From Marinobacter daepoensis DSM 16072 (lineage in GTDB: Bacteria; Pseudomonadota; Gammaproteobacteria; Pseudomonadales; Oleiphilaceae): DNA of 64,000 nucleotides. The stretch spans positions 186,001-250,000 of the forward strand of contig NZ_ATWI01000012.1 in the NCBI RefSeq assembly GCF_000421165.1, in the 5' to 3' direction. The translations under genes were made by a program, and so were the position numbers. Below are positions 50,088-59,321 of this stretch, piece by piece; the stretch's first letter is position 1, and every line of letters begins with the position of its first letter. The notes under the pieces were generated by a model. The model made no database searches and was not told where the DNA came from. It saw only the letters and a program-made list of their open reading frames with translations.

Positions 50088-50975
50088 TTACACGTAGCCC
50101 GCCGCGAACACCAAGCCGAGGATTATCGGCATAACCACCAGGCTTCCGAGGTTACTCAGCAACACCAGAGATGCGACGGCATGGGGCTCCTGCTGATACT
50201 GCTCGGCCACGATGTAATTGAGTACCGCCGGTGGCAGTGCGGCGAAGACCCACAGGCTGGCGACCTGTAAAGCGGGCAAGTCGAGCACGTTAATCATCGG
50301 CCACGCCAACACCAGACCGGAGAGAGGGCAGGCAATTGCCCCGATCAGACCGAGTTTCCAGTCGCTGAAGTCCACGTCCAGCATGCGGACTCCCAGCGCA
50401 AACAGCATGAGAGGAATGCAGACGCCACCGAGCATATTCAGGGCTTCCAGCAACCAGCCCGGGAGGGCAACGCCGCTGAGGTTCACCGCGAGCCCGGCCA
50501 GGCTGGCAAAGACAATGGGCTGGCGCAGGCGGCGGAGAACCGATGTCTGAGGGTCCAGCATGTGCAGGCCGACGGAGAAATGCAGCAGCATTTCCACGAT
50601 GAACAGGACCACAGCGGCGGGCAGGGCCGCCTCACCAAACGCCAGCACCAGCACCGGGATGCCCATGTTGCCGGAGTTATTGAACATCATGGGGGGCAGA
50701 AAGGTTTTCAGGTTCAGCTTCAGCACCTTTGCCACCGGGTAAAGGACAAGCCCGGAACCGAGCACCACGACGGTAGCGGCCAGGGCAAGCCAGCCATAGT
50801 CCTGCAGCGGAGCCTGCTGGTCGGCCAGCACGGCGAACACCAGCATGGGAACAAACAACTCCATGTTCAGAACGTTCAGGCCACGAATATCCGGTGTCCG
50901 GTAACGGCCATAGAGGGCACCACAACCGGCGATGAGAAACACCGGGAGCATGGTTGAGATAATCTGGCCAATCAT
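50088..50975 (-). CDS. AEC-family (auxin efflux carrier-like) transporter
   Basis: Ten-helix transporter of 295 residues. Family features are MIGQIISTMLPVFLIAGCGALYGRY, LNMELFVPMLVFAVLADQ, PPMMFNNSGNMGIPVLVLAFG and a repeat in the second half (GVCIPLMLFALGVRMLDV, PAVLNYIVAEQY). Members move malonate, malate or auxin; the substrate here is not known. Start at 50975 follows GGAG by 7 bases. It is divergent from the MalY-type gene. Confidence 0.87.
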   Translation of the reverse strand: MIGQIISTMLPVFLIAGCGALYGRYRTPDIRGLNVLNMELFVPMLVFAVLADQQAPLQDYGWLALAATVVVLGSGLVLYPVAKVLKLNLKTFLPPMMFNNSGNMGIPVLVLAFGEAALPAAVVLFIVEMLLHFSVGLHMLDPQTSVLRRLRQPIVFASLAGLAVNLSGVALPGWLLEALNMLGGVCIPLMLFALGVRMLDVDFSDWKLGLIGAIACPLSGLVLAWPMINVLDLPALQVASLWVFAALPPAVLNYIVAEQYQQEPHAVASLVLLSNLGSLVVMPIILGLVFAAGYV

Positions 50976-51160
50976 GGGAAGGCTCCGATAACCGTTTGTT
51001 AAGGCAGACTGTGAACTGGTTAGGTTCGCAAGTATCGGGTGGGTTGGGCAAGCAAAATTCATGTCCTTCCGACGAAAGCCGGAGAGTGGCTCCGGGTTGC
51101 GGTGGTTGCCCGGGGCCACCACAATAGCGGCTTTACGGACCAATAAACCGGGGGAGCGTC

Positions 51161-52354
51161 GTGACCCAAAGCCTGTTTGACCAGACGATTGCCAGAGAGC
51201 ACACCTGCTCCGTCAAATACGACGCCCGCAAGGCCGTGTTTGGTCGCGAAGATATCATCCCGGCCTGGGTGGCGGATATGGACTTCCCGGCACCGGAAGC
51301 CGTTACCCGGGCTTTGCAGGCACGGGCGGAACACCCGGTGTATGGTTACACGTTGTTCCCGGACAGTTTGTACGACGCGATGATTGACTGGTTCCGGGCT
51401 CGTCACGGGTGGGCCATTCAGCAAGAGTGGATCGTGATGGCGCCGGGGGTGGTGCCGTCGTTGAACGCGGCCTGCCTGGCGTTTGCCGAACCCGGTGATG
51501 GGGTGATCATCCAGCCCCCGGTGTACCCGCCGTTTTTCAGCTCGGTACGGGATACGGGGCGCCGGGTGATCGAGAGCCCCCTGGAACGGGATCAGGATGG
51601 CGTTTACCGCATGGACCTTGATGGTCTGGAGCAGTGTGCCGCCCGCGACGATGCGAAGGTCCTGCTGTTATGTTCGCCCCACAATCCGGTTGGGCGTGTC
51701 TGGGGTGAGCCCGAGCTGAAGGCAATTCTGGGCATTGCCCGACGTCACGGGCTGGTGGTTCTGTCAGACGAGATCCACTGCGATCTGACCTATCCTGACA
51801 AGCCGGCCCACCGGGTACTGGCGACGCTGGCTGAACCGGGAGAGCCGTTGATCACGGCCGTCGCCCCGAGTAAAACCTTTAACATGCCGGGGCTGGGGCT
51901 GTCCGCGCTGGTGATCCCGGACCCCGCTCAGCGTGCAGCGATGAAGGCGGTGTTCAACCGGTTGCATGTGCCCCAGTGCAACCCATTCAGTATTGCCGGG
52001 TTTGAAGCGGGGTATCGGGGTGGCGGTCCCTGGCGGGATGAACTGATGGATTACCTGAAGGGGAATCGCGACTATGTGGTCGATGAGGTCAGACGCCGGT
52101 TACCCGGTATCAGGACGTCCGCGCCCGAGGGCACCTATCTGATGTGGCTGGATTGCCGGGAGCTGCAGCTGGACGATGCGGGCCTGAAACGCTTTTTTGT
52201 CCAGCAGGCGGGTGTTGGTCTCAATCCCGGGCTCAGCTTTGGTCAGCAGGGCAGCGGCTTTATGCGCCTGAACATCGGCTGCCCGAGGGCCTTGCTGAGG
52301 CAGATTCTGGATCGCCTGGAAACGGCCTTGTCGCGGGGCATTCAGGGCTGCTGA
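51161..52354 (+). CDS. MalY/PatB-family PLP-dependent cysteine-S-conjugate beta-lyase
   Basis: Fold type I PLP enzyme of 397 residues. Family marks: DIIPAWVADMDFPAPEAV, QPPVYPPFFSSVRDTGR, CSPHNPVGRVWG, SDEIHCDLTY and the PLP-binding Lys in APSKTFNMPGLGLSALV. It cleaves cystathionine or other S-conjugates to pyruvate, ammonia and a thiol. Start is GTG at 51161, preceded by GGGGGAG. The stop overlaps the convergent EamA gene by 13 bases. Confidence 0.9.
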   Translation: MTQSLFDQTIAREHTCSVKYDARKAVFGREDIIPAWVADMDFPAPEAVTRALQARAEHPVYGYTLFPDSLYDAMIDWFRARHGWAIQQEWIVMAPGVVPSLNAACLAFAEPGDGVIIQPPVYPPFFSSVRDTGRRVIESPLERDQDGVYRMDLDGLEQCAARDDAKVLLLCSPHNPVGRVWGEPELKAILGIARRHGLVVLSDEIHCDLTYPDKPAHRVLATLAEPGEPLITAVAPSKTFNMPGLGLSALVIPDPAQRAAMKAVFNRLHVPQCNPFSIAGFEAGYRGGGPWRDELMDYLKGNRDYVVDEVRRRLPGIRTSAPEGTYLMWLDCRELQLDDAGLKRFFVQQAGVGLNPGLSFGQQGSGFMRLNIGCPRALLRQILDRLETALSRGIQGC

Positions 52355-53274
52355 GTGCGGGCAAGCTGGCGCTGGAAAGGCCGCTTGCTTTGGGTGGCAA
52401 GAATCAGTCCGCCCAGAATGAGCGATCCGCCGACTAGATGGAAAAGACTGAGCGATTCTCCAAGGAATATAATGGCCAGCACCGACGCATAGACCGGGGT
52501 GAGGTACATAAAAATGGCTGTCCTGGAAGGCCCGATACTGTGGACCCCGTGGTTCCAGAATGCGTACGCCAGAATGCCGGGGAAGATGGCAAAGAACAGC
52601 AAGGGCAGGAGGGTGGTCTGAGACACTTCAAAGCCGCCACTGAAAAATAGCAGATCTGTCAGATACACCGGTAAAAGCACGAGGGCGCCTACCAGAATCT
52701 GGATGGTCAGAAACGTCAGCGCCGGGAGCGGCACGGCCTGCCGGCGCAGCAGAACCGAGAACAGTCCCCAGCAGAACACCGCGCCTACCATGATCAGATC
52801 ACCGGACTGCGCCTGCAGGCCGGTGAGCACCGACAGGTCCCCCCGGGCAATCACGCAGAGAATGCCGACGATGGCCATCCCGATGCCCGCCACCTGAGTG
52901 GGGCGGGTACGGTCACCCAGCAGTATCCAGGCCAGCAGAGCCACAAAGATGGGGATAGTGGCGTTGATCAGGGCAATGTTGGTGGCTGTTGTGGTCATGG
53001 CCGCCGCGTAAAGCAGGGAGTTGAAGGCCGCGACGCTGAAGGTGGCCAGTGCAACGATGGAGCCCAGGTGCGCTCGGATGACCCGGCGGTGTCGCAGGAT
53101 GCCGGGAAGCCCGAACGGCAAGAGAATGGCGAGCGCCAGGACCCAGCGCCAGAACGACATGGACAACGGGGGAATGTCCCCGACGGTGCCCCGGGCAACC
53201 ACGGCATTCCCGGCCCAGAACAACGGGGTCAGGACCAGGCCGATGTAAGCCAGTGATTGACCGGAAGTTGGCAT
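52342..53274 (-). CDS. EamA/DMT-family permease
   Basis: Ten-helix DMT permease of 310 residues. First repeat: IGLVLTPLFWAGNAVVARG, PPLSMSFWRWVLAL, NSLLYAAAMTTTATNIALINATIPIFVALLAWILLGDRT; second: GDLIMVGAVFCWGLFSVLLRR and LTPVYASVLAIIFLGESLSL. ATG at 53274 follows AAGGA by about 9 bases; a GTG seven codons earlier is possible. Function unknown; it overlaps the end of the lyase gene. Confidence 0.86.
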   Translation of the reverse strand: MPTSGQSLAYIGLVLTPLFWAGNAVVARGTVGDIPPLSMSFWRWVLALAILLPFGLPGILRHRRVIRAHLGSIVALATFSVAAFNSLLYAAAMTTTATNIALINATIPIFVALLAWILLGDRTRPTQVAGIGMAIVGILCVIARGDLSVLTGLQAQSGDLIMVGAVFCWGLFSVLLRRQAVPLPALTFLTIQILVGALVLLPVYLTDLLFFSGGFEVSQTTLLPLLFFAIFPGILAYAFWNHGVHSIGPSRTAIFMYLTPVYASVLAIIFLGESLSLFHLVGGSLILGGLILATQSKRPFQRQLARTQQP

Positions 53275-53338
53275 TGCGGCGTTTCCTTCAGACACACAGC
53301 CCCCAAGGGTTTGAAGTCATGTGAAAACGCCTAGCATA

Positions 53339-54733
53339 CTACTCTCCCGGAACTTGTGCCTCCGTACCAATGTGGTAAGCGGCGAACCCGGCCATCACGA
53401 CCTGATCAACCGCCATGCCAATCACCCGGCCATCGGCGGTAGCACGAATCGGATGCTGCTCATTGGTGATCGGGTCAGCAACGTATCCAAGAATGTCACC
53501 CTCGGACACCGTGGCACCCAGTTTGATTTCACTGAACAGAATGCCCCCATGCTGGGCGCGGATCCAGGTTGAGTCGTAGTACACCGGTTCGGGATCGCCC
53601 CAGACAAACATCCGGGAAATCATGCCGTGTTTTTCCATCAGGCTGTTCAGGCCGTTCACGCCGGCATCAATCTGATGCTCCTGAATACGAAGAGATTCGC
53701 CGGCTTCCAGGGTCACAGCACGGATACCGGCATCGGTGGCGGCAGATCGCAACATGCCGGGCGAGCCGGAGCTGTGTACAACGGCCATGCGATCAAAGCC
53801 CCGGGTGAATTCCGCCACGTCCGGATGGTTCATATCCGCTCGTAACTGCGGCAGGTTGGTGCGTTTCAGTGATCCGGTGTGGATGTCGACCAGCATGTTG
53901 CAGTGGCGCACCACGTTGTTGAAGAGCGAATGGGCAATGCGGTCGGCCAGTGTCCCGTCCGGGCTGCCCGGGAAATGGCGGTTGAGGTCCCGGCGGTCTG
54001 GCAGATATCGGCTGCCCTGCTGGAAACCAGTCAGATTCACGATGGGGACGCCGATAACCCGACCGCTGAGCTTTTCCGGGTTCAGGTCGTACATGGTGCG
54101 CCGAACGATCTCGATGCCGTTGAGCTCGTCGCCATGGACCGCAGCGGTCAGGCAAAGCGTTGGCCCTTTGTTTACCCCGTTTACTACAAGCACGGGTGTT
54201 ATCTGGGACAGCCCGGCAATCTGAATGCCGGGTGACCAGGCCAGGCGCGTGGCGGTGCCTGGCAGGATTTCTTTCCCCAGCAGAGTGAAACTCTCCGCCG
54301 GGACGGGCGCGGCCGGTTCAGGCTCAAGGGCCTCCGGGGCGACATGCTCAGCCGGTGGGGCATCTGGCGCCACCGGTATTCCGCGGTCCTCCGCCAGAGC
54401 CGGTTCGGGTTCTGGCAGGGGAGCGACTTCTTTCAGATCAATGTTGGGCGCGATTTCCCGGGGTTTATCGGCCGGGATAGTGCTGGCTTCAGTGTTGACG
54501 GGCGCCGGGACGTCCGGGGCCGGAGGCCGGGCTGGCTCGCTGGCTGAGTCCCGCCGGGGTTCAGAACGCTCGATGTCCTCAACGCTTTCATCTTCCGCCA
54601 GTTCGGCCACCAGGAGCGTTGTGGCCTTTGTTTTGGCAACCGTCACGTCGGCCAGAGCGCCGGGAGTGGCCAGGGCGACGATCAGCAAGGTGAGTGCGCT
54701 TGTGGTTGAATGTCGGAGTCTTGCTTGCAGCAT
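53339..54733 (-). CDS. Secreted AstE/AspA-like zinc hydrolase with a Pro/Glu-rich linker
   Basis: Exported enzyme of 464 residues. A signal peptide ends near ATPGALA. Residues about 45-150 are Pro/Glu/Ala-rich with no evident fold and probably span the periplasm or cell surface. From about 150 the succinylglutamate desuccinylase/aspartoacylase fold appears: Zn ligands HGDE (TAAVHGDELNGIEI) and His in MLVDIHTGSLKR, DLNRHFPGSPDGTLADRIA, the probable catalytic Glu in VTLEAGESLRI, and a C-terminal beta domain with PIRATADGRVIG. Most family members are cytosolic, so export is unusual. It probably hydrolyses an N-acyl or peptide bond outside the inner membrane; the substrate is unknown. Confidence 0.84.
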   Translation of the reverse strand: MLQARLRHSTTSALTLLIVALATPGALADVTVAKTKATTLLVAELAEDESVEDIERSEPRRDSASEPARPPAPDVPAPVNTEASTIPADKPREIAPNIDLKEVAPLPEPEPALAEDRGIPVAPDAPPAEHVAPEALEPEPAAPVPAESFTLLGKEILPGTATRLAWSPGIQIAGLSQITPVLVVNGVNKGPTLCLTAAVHGDELNGIEIVRRTMYDLNPEKLSGRVIGVPIVNLTGFQQGSRYLPDRRDLNRHFPGSPDGTLADRIAHSLFNNVVRHCNMLVDIHTGSLKRTNLPQLRADMNHPDVAEFTRGFDRMAVVHSSGSPGMLRSAATDAGIRAVTLEAGESLRIQEHQIDAGVNGLNSLMEKHGMISRMFVWGDPEPVYYDSTWIRAQHGGILFSEIKLGATVSEGDILGYVADPITNEQHPIRATADGRVIGMAVDQVVMAGFAAYHIGTEAQVPGE

Positions 54734-54874
54734 AAATCCTCAACTACCTGACAATGTGACAGTGTGGCCCCAAGGATAGGGACTCGCAAGGTTCATGAAT
54801 ACGGCTGTGACAGAGGTTTAATACCGCTTTCATAAAGCCGGGCGGGTTTTTCCCGGTGAGATATGGTGAAATGT

Positions 54875-54902
54875 CATACCATTGCTGTTTTGCAATGGTA
54901 TG
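54875..54902. repeat. Perfect inverted repeat upstream of the YqaE gene
   Basis: CATACCATTGC (54875-54885) and GCAATGGTATG (54892-54902) are exact inverses around a 6-base loop, 32 bases before the start codon. It can be a regulator site in the promoter or a hairpin in the leader. Confidence 0.6.
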
Positions 54903-54933
54903 AATGTTTTACGTCCGCCAAGGAGAGAACTGA

Positions 54934-55092
54934 ATGGATCTTTTGCGAATTCTGGTTGCGATTTTGTTACCGCCATTGGGTGTTTTTTTGCAGGTAGGCA
55001 TTGGTAAGCATTTCTGGATCAATATCCTGCTGACCCTCCTCGGTTACATTCCCGGCATCGTTCACGCTGTGTGGGTGATTGCCAAGAAATAG
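54934..55092 (+). CDS. YqaE/Pmp3-family small membrane protein
   Basis: Small protein of 52 residues (MDLLRILVAILLPPLGVFLQ, then VGIGKHFWINILLTLLGYIPG and a final helix ending VIAKK). This is the UPF0057/Pmp3 pattern: two helices, with LPPLGV and LLTLLGYIPGIVHAVWVI. Homologues are stress-induced and affect membrane potential. The ribosome site AAGGAGAG lies 7-8 bases upstream, so it is certainly translated. Divergent from the AstE-like gene; a perfect inverted repeat precedes it. Its stop is 6 bases from the convergent Nudix-MBL gene. Confidence 0.92.
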   Translation: MDLLRILVAILLPPLGVFLQVGIGKHFWINILLTLLGYIPGIVHAVWVIAKK

Positions 55093-55097
55093 CCGCG

Positions 55098-56735
55098 CTA
55101 TGGTGCCGCGGCGTGCCAGAGATCGCCTTCGGTAAAGGCCCGGTGCTCCGCTTCCAGCTTCAGCAGGTGGGCCAGTGCCGAGCGGGCGGCCAGGCCATGG
55201 ATGGCCGCCGGCACATCGTCGTAGGCCCGGGCGGTAAGGTCTTTCAGACTGACCGGTGACAGGGCTTCCAGAGCGCGCCAGACTTTGTGTTCCCTCGACA
55301 GCCGGTGTGTAATCAGATAATCAATGACCGCGGCCGGTTGCCCCATCAGGAAACCGTGGGCGGGCGCGATAAAGCGCACGGACTCGGCGAGCAGGTCGTA
55401 CATGGAGTCGATGTAGGCTTTCATGTCCCCGTCTGGCGGGTTAATGACCACCGTGGACCCCTGCATGATGTGATCCCCTGAAAACAGCAACTCCTGCTCA
55501 AGCAGCAGATAACACAGATGGTTTGACGCATGGCCGGGGGTAGAAAGCACCTTCAGGATACCGGCCTCTGTAACAATCAGGTCCCCGTGGGCCGGCTGGT
55601 CATCCGGCCGAAACTCCCTGTCCTGGCCCGCACCTTCGGGGGCTGGCCAGCCAAACACCCGGCAGCCGGTGTGTGCTTTGAGTTGTGCGACCGCCGGGGA
55701 ATGATCCAGATGAGTGTGAGTTACCAGCACCTGATCGATCACGCCGCCGGTCAGCTCCAGAATCCGTGCGATGTGCGCGTCGTTGGCGGGGCCTGGGTCC
55801 AGGACGGTAAAGCGTTCGTGGCCAAGAAGGTAGGTGTTGGTGCCCGGCCCGGTCATCATCCCGGGATTCGGCGCCGTCAAACGCAACACCCCGGATGCCA
55901 CTTCCACGGGTTCACCCGGAAGAATCTCGGCGCAGGTTGACCCCTCCGCCTCCGGGTCCAGTTTTACGGCTTCATCGTAGGCGGGCGCGTTCGGCTCCAG
56001 CATGACAGGCCTACCCTTGCGCATTGCTGGCCAGGGTTGGTCCGGAAATGCTTCGGGCGGGTTGGCATGGGCGTACCGCATCAGTTCGCCCGTGGTGCTG
56101 AATTCGCTTAATACCCGCAGGGTCCGGATGGTTGGCAAACCGAGCAGCCGGTCGCCGGCACGGTGTTCTTCCAATGCCTGTGCCGGGGACATCCATAGGT
56201 GGTCGATCGTCTCGGTGCCGTCATGGCTTGCCACCTGGCCTTCAGGGGCAACGGCGACAAAGAAACGGGTATCAAACCGCCGTGGTGGCCCGGGGGGGGT
56301 GACCCAGTGGCTAAGGTAGGCGAGCCGGTCAAGAGGAATGGTTAAACCGTGCTTTGTGCACAACCGGGCCAGAGAAATCTCCTCCCGGAACAATGCCTCC
56401 CGTTCATCATGGACCGAATGGTTCCCGTCAATCAGATGCCCGGGCCGGTCCTGGGCCAGCAGTATTCCGGCTTCCTCAAAACACTCGCGCACGGCTGCCA
56501 GCATGTAATCTGCGCCACCTTCGTCCAGGCTCATGGTCTGGCTGATGTCGCTATCTTCCACCCCAACGGTATGGGCCCGGCCTTCTGGTTCCTGGGAGTT
56601 CACGGCACCGCCGGGGAACACGTAGTAACCAGGAAGGAACACGGCGTCCCAGGTGCGTTGCAGCAGCAGAACTTCCAGGCCGTTGTCGGTATCGCGAGTG
56701 AGAACCAGCGTGGCAGCAGGGCGAATATCCATCAT
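55098..56735 (-). CDS. Fusion of a Nudix hydrolase and a metallo-beta-lactamase-fold hydrolase
   Basis: Cytoplasmic protein of 545 residues with two domains. Residues about 1-235: Nudix domain with TLVLTRDTDNGLEVLLLQRTWDAVFLPGYYVFPGGA and the helix AAVRECFEEAGILL, the REUXEEXGU half of the Nudix box; a long insert of about 30 residues separates the initial Gly, as in the NUDT19/RP2 type that acts on CoA derivatives. Residues about 275-545: MBL fold with VTHTHLDHSPAVAQL (HxHxDH), STPGHASNHLCYLL, SGDHIMQGST, and late APAHG. MBL proteins of this LACTB2-like type cleave RNA or thioesters. Tandem activity on one substrate class is likely. Confidence 0.88.
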   Translation of the reverse strand: MMDIRPAATLVLTRDTDNGLEVLLLQRTWDAVFLPGYYVFPGGAVNSQEPEGRAHTVGVEDSDISQTMSLDEGGADYMLAAVRECFEEAGILLAQDRPGHLIDGNHSVHDEREALFREEISLARLCTKHGLTIPLDRLAYLSHWVTPPGPPRRFDTRFFVAVAPEGQVASHDGTETIDHLWMSPAQALEEHRAGDRLLGLPTIRTLRVLSEFSTTGELMRYAHANPPEAFPDQPWPAMRKGRPVMLEPNAPAYDEAVKLDPEAEGSTCAEILPGEPVEVASGVLRLTAPNPGMMTGPGTNTYLLGHERFTVLDPGPANDAHIARILELTGGVIDQVLVTHTHLDHSPAVAQLKAHTGCRVFGWPAPEGAGQDREFRPDDQPAHGDLIVTEAGILKVLSTPGHASNHLCYLLLEQELLFSGDHIMQGSTVVINPPDGDMKAYIDSMYDLLAESVRFIAPAHGFLMGQPAAVIDYLITHRLSREHKVWRALEALSPVSLKDLTARAYDDVPAAIHGLAARSALAHLLKLEAEHRAFTEGDLWHAAAP

Positions 56736-56827
56736 TTTCTCAATGTCTTATTGGTTTTATGAGTACGGGTAACCTTTAGCAAGATACCTGAACCACCCAC
56801 AGGATGAGAAGCGACTAAGGTCGGAGT

Positions 56828-57295
56828 ATGATGCGGGCCACTATTCAGGATCAGACTCAGGAACCCGACGTGGCCAGAATCAAACTTGATTTTCCCGACA
56901 CCGCTTTCACCTTTGAAACCCGTTTACCGGTTCGTATCACGGACATCAATGGTGCCAACCATCTGGGCAATGATGCCCTGATCTCCATGTTGTCTGAAGC
57001 CCGGGCCCAGTTTCTGGAAGCATACGGGTTTGAGGAAGGCGCCCACAACGGCATCGGGATCATCGTCACCGACCTGGCAACCATGTACCAGGGCGAGTCT
57101 TTCTACCCGGACCTGCTGAGATTCGAAGTCGGGCTGATGGATTTCAACAAATACGGGGGGGATTTTGTTTTCCGGGTGACCAAGGCCGACAGCGGCCAGG
57201 CGGTGGCTATGGCCAAGTACGGTTTTGTGTTTTTCAATTACGAAAGCCGTGAGGTTACTCCGATCCCCGAAGCCTTTCGCGCCCGCTTTGGCTGA
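56828..57295 (+). CDS. Hotdog-fold acyl-CoA thioesterase
   Basis: Protein of 155 residues of the 4HBT type hotdog fold: RLPVRITDINGANHLGNDALISMLSEARAQFLEAYGF, GIIVTDLATMYQGESFYPD, then FRVTKADSGQAVAMAKYGFVFFN. The first segment has D-I-N-G-A-N-H-L-G-N in the usual catalytic position. It probably hydrolyses an acyl-CoA. The ATG at 56828 or the next codon may start; ribosome site is weak (AAGG 7-10 bases away). It is divergent from the Nudix-MBL gene. Confidence 0.84.
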   Translation: MMRATIQDQTQEPDVARIKLDFPDTAFTFETRLPVRITDINGANHLGNDALISMLSEARAQFLEAYGFEEGAHNGIGIIVTDLATMYQGESFYPDLLRFEVGLMDFNKYGGDFVFRVTKADSGQAVAMAKYGFVFFNYESREVTPIPEAFRARFG

Positions 57296-57298
57296 GCA

Positions 57299-58621
57299 TC
57301 AGGCCTGCTCCCGTAATCGGGCCATGCCCTGGCGGTACAGGCTGTAGGCCATCACTCCGGCCAGCAGATTACCCACCAGGGCTCCGGACATCAGCCCCGA
57401 CAACCCCGACCATTGCCCGCCAATCCAGAGCAGCGGCAGGTAACAGGCAAACAGTCTGAGGGTAGAGATCAGCAGCGCGCGCATGGGCAGGCCCAGCGCA
57501 TTGTTGACGGAGACCATCAGGATGCAAACGCCCAGGCCACTGTAGCTCAACGGTACCCGGAGCAAATAGCTGAACAGAATGTCCTGTACGCCGGCATCTG
57601 GGCTGAACAGGGCGGAGACGGCGCCGGAGGCGGCCAGCCAGATCAGACCGATGGCCAGTTGCCAGATCACGATGAAGCGTACCGCAAGACGAACCAGCTT
57701 GCGGATTTTCCCGATTTCCCCCGCGCCCAGCAAGCGGCCAATCATGGGGGGCATGGACATGGTCAGCGCCAGGACCACCACAATGGAAAAGAACTCCAGG
57801 CGAGTGCCCAGCCCCCAGGCGGCGACAGCGGCCGACCCGAAGCCCGCGACCAGTGCGGTGGCCAGCATCGCAGAAACCGGGGGCATCAGTTGGCTGATCA
57901 TGGCCGGAGCCATGATGCTGCCGAGTTGGCGAATGGCCTGAGCGAGTTGTAGCTGCAGCAGATCAAACCGGAGCCACTGGCGTTTGAGCAGGGTGGGGTA
58001 GACGATCACCGCCCCGAGGCCAAACGCGGTGATGGTCGCCCAGGCTGCTCCCGGCAAGCCCCAGCCAAACACAAAAATGTACAGAGGGTCGAGGGCGATG
58101 TTGAGCAGGCTGGTGACGATCATCAGGTAGCCCGGTAACCGGGTATCCCCGTTGGCCCGGCACACCGAATAACTGAAGTAGACCATGGCACCGGTCCAGG
58201 CTGAAAGCAGCCAGGGTATCCAGTACTCGCGAATCGCCGGTCTCAGGGCGTCTTCGGCGCCGAGCAGATCCAGAATCAGGCTCTGCAACAGCCACACGGA
58301 CAGACACAGGATCATCGCCAGCGTGGCGCCAATGGCCACGACGAGCCCTCCCAGACGCTGTGCCCGCAGGTTGTCGCCTTCGCCGAGGGTGCGGGAGATG
58401 ATCGCGGTGGTGGCGATGCCCAGGCCGACATACATGCCGCTGACCAGCTGTTGCATGGGGACTGTGAACCCCAGCGCGGCCAGCGGGTCGCGCCCCAGTT
58501 GCCCGACAAATGCGCTGTCGGTGAGCTGGAATGTCATCAGGGAGAGTACCCCAAACAGCATGGGCCAGGTCATGTGGTAGAGCTGGCGGCCCAGTGAGGC
58601 ATTTTGCAGGCGGTTTTGCAC
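57299..58621 (-). CDS. MATE-family efflux transporter
   Basis: Twelve-helix multidrug and toxic-compound exporter of 440 residues. The family opening is visible in LYHMTWPMLFGVLSLMTFQLTDSAFVGQLG, and AMVYFSYSVCRANGDTRLPG is typical of helix 5; the second half begins LGSIMAPAMISQLMPPVSAM. The start is a GTG at 58621. It uses Na+ or H+ to expel drugs; the specificity is unknown. Its stop is 2 bases from the convergent thioesterase. Confidence 0.9.
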   Translation of the reverse strand: MQNRLQNASLGRQLYHMTWPMLFGVLSLMTFQLTDSAFVGQLGRDPLAALGFTVPMQQLVSGMYVGLGIATTAIISRTLGEGDNLRAQRLGGLVVAIGATLAMILCLSVWLLQSLILDLLGAEDALRPAIREYWIPWLLSAWTGAMVYFSYSVCRANGDTRLPGYLMIVTSLLNIALDPLYIFVFGWGLPGAAWATITAFGLGAVIVYPTLLKRQWLRFDLLQLQLAQAIRQLGSIMAPAMISQLMPPVSAMLATALVAGFGSAAVAAWGLGTRLEFFSIVVVLALTMSMPPMIGRLLGAGEIGKIRKLVRLAVRFIVIWQLAIGLIWLAASGAVSALFSPDAGVQDILFSYLLRVPLSYSGLGVCILMVSVNNALGLPMRALLISTLRLFACYLPLLWIGGQWSGLSGLMSGALVGNLLAGVMAYSLYRQGMARLREQA

Positions 58622-58714
58622 GTTAGTTCGGGGACCCTGGTGTTGGGTTTGGCGGGGATGACGCCCGAACGGGTCCGGGCGCTTTACGGGTAAGGGTTCA
58701 GTAACGGGCTTGGT

Positions 58715-59212
58715 TCAGAGCACGCTCAACGCCGCATCGTAGTCCGGCTCATTTTTGATTTCGCTGACCAGTTCGCTGTGAATCACCTTGTTATTCTCGT
58801 CCAGAACCACGACTGCCCTTGTGCAGAGGCCTGCGAGGGGGCCGTTCTGGATAGCGACACCATAGTCCTGCTGGAAGCTGTAGTTGCGGAAAGTGGACAG
58901 GGTTTCTACGTTTTTCAGGCCTTCTGCGCCGCAGAACCGGGACGCGGCGAAGGGCAGGTCGGCGGAGATGACGAGGACGACGGTGTTATCGAGGCTGCCA
59001 GCCTGTTCATTGAACTTTCGGGTACTGGCGGCGCAGACTCCAGTGTCGATGCTCGGGATGATGTTCAGAATTTTGCGTTTTCCGGCCCATTGCTCAAGCT
59101 TCACTTCTTCCAGGCCACTGCTGGTCAGGGTGAAGGGCGGCACGTTCTCGCCTGGTTGGGGAAATTTTCCGCTCAGTTCAACAGGGTTGCCGTCCAGGGT
59201 GACATTGCTCAT
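58715..59212 (-). CDS. tpx: Thiol peroxidase Tpx
   Basis: Atypical two-Cys peroxiredoxin of 165 residues. Peroxidatic Cys60 is in [11 protein letters not shown] and resolving Cys94 in SRFCGAEGL, the standard Tpx pair. It reduces lipid and alkyl hydroperoxides with thioredoxin. In this window it complements AhpC/AhpF. No OxyR-like ATAG-N7-CTAT site was seen upstream. Confidence 0.95.
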   Translation of the reverse strand: MSNVTLDGNPVELSGKFPQPGENVPPFTLTSSGLEEVKLEQWAGKRKILNIIPSIDTGVCAASTRKFNEQAGSLDNTVVLVISADLPFAASRFCGAEGLKNVETLSTFRNYSFQQDYGVAIQNGPLAGLCTRAVVVLDENNKVIHSELVSEIKNEPDYDAALSVL

Positions 59213-59321
59213 GGTCTGCTCCTCGGTTCATTGGTTTTATGTTCTGCAATTTACACTGTTTAGCCTAATTTGGATGACATTTCACCCTGAGCTTGGTGCA
59301 AATCCTATCCATGAACAACCC

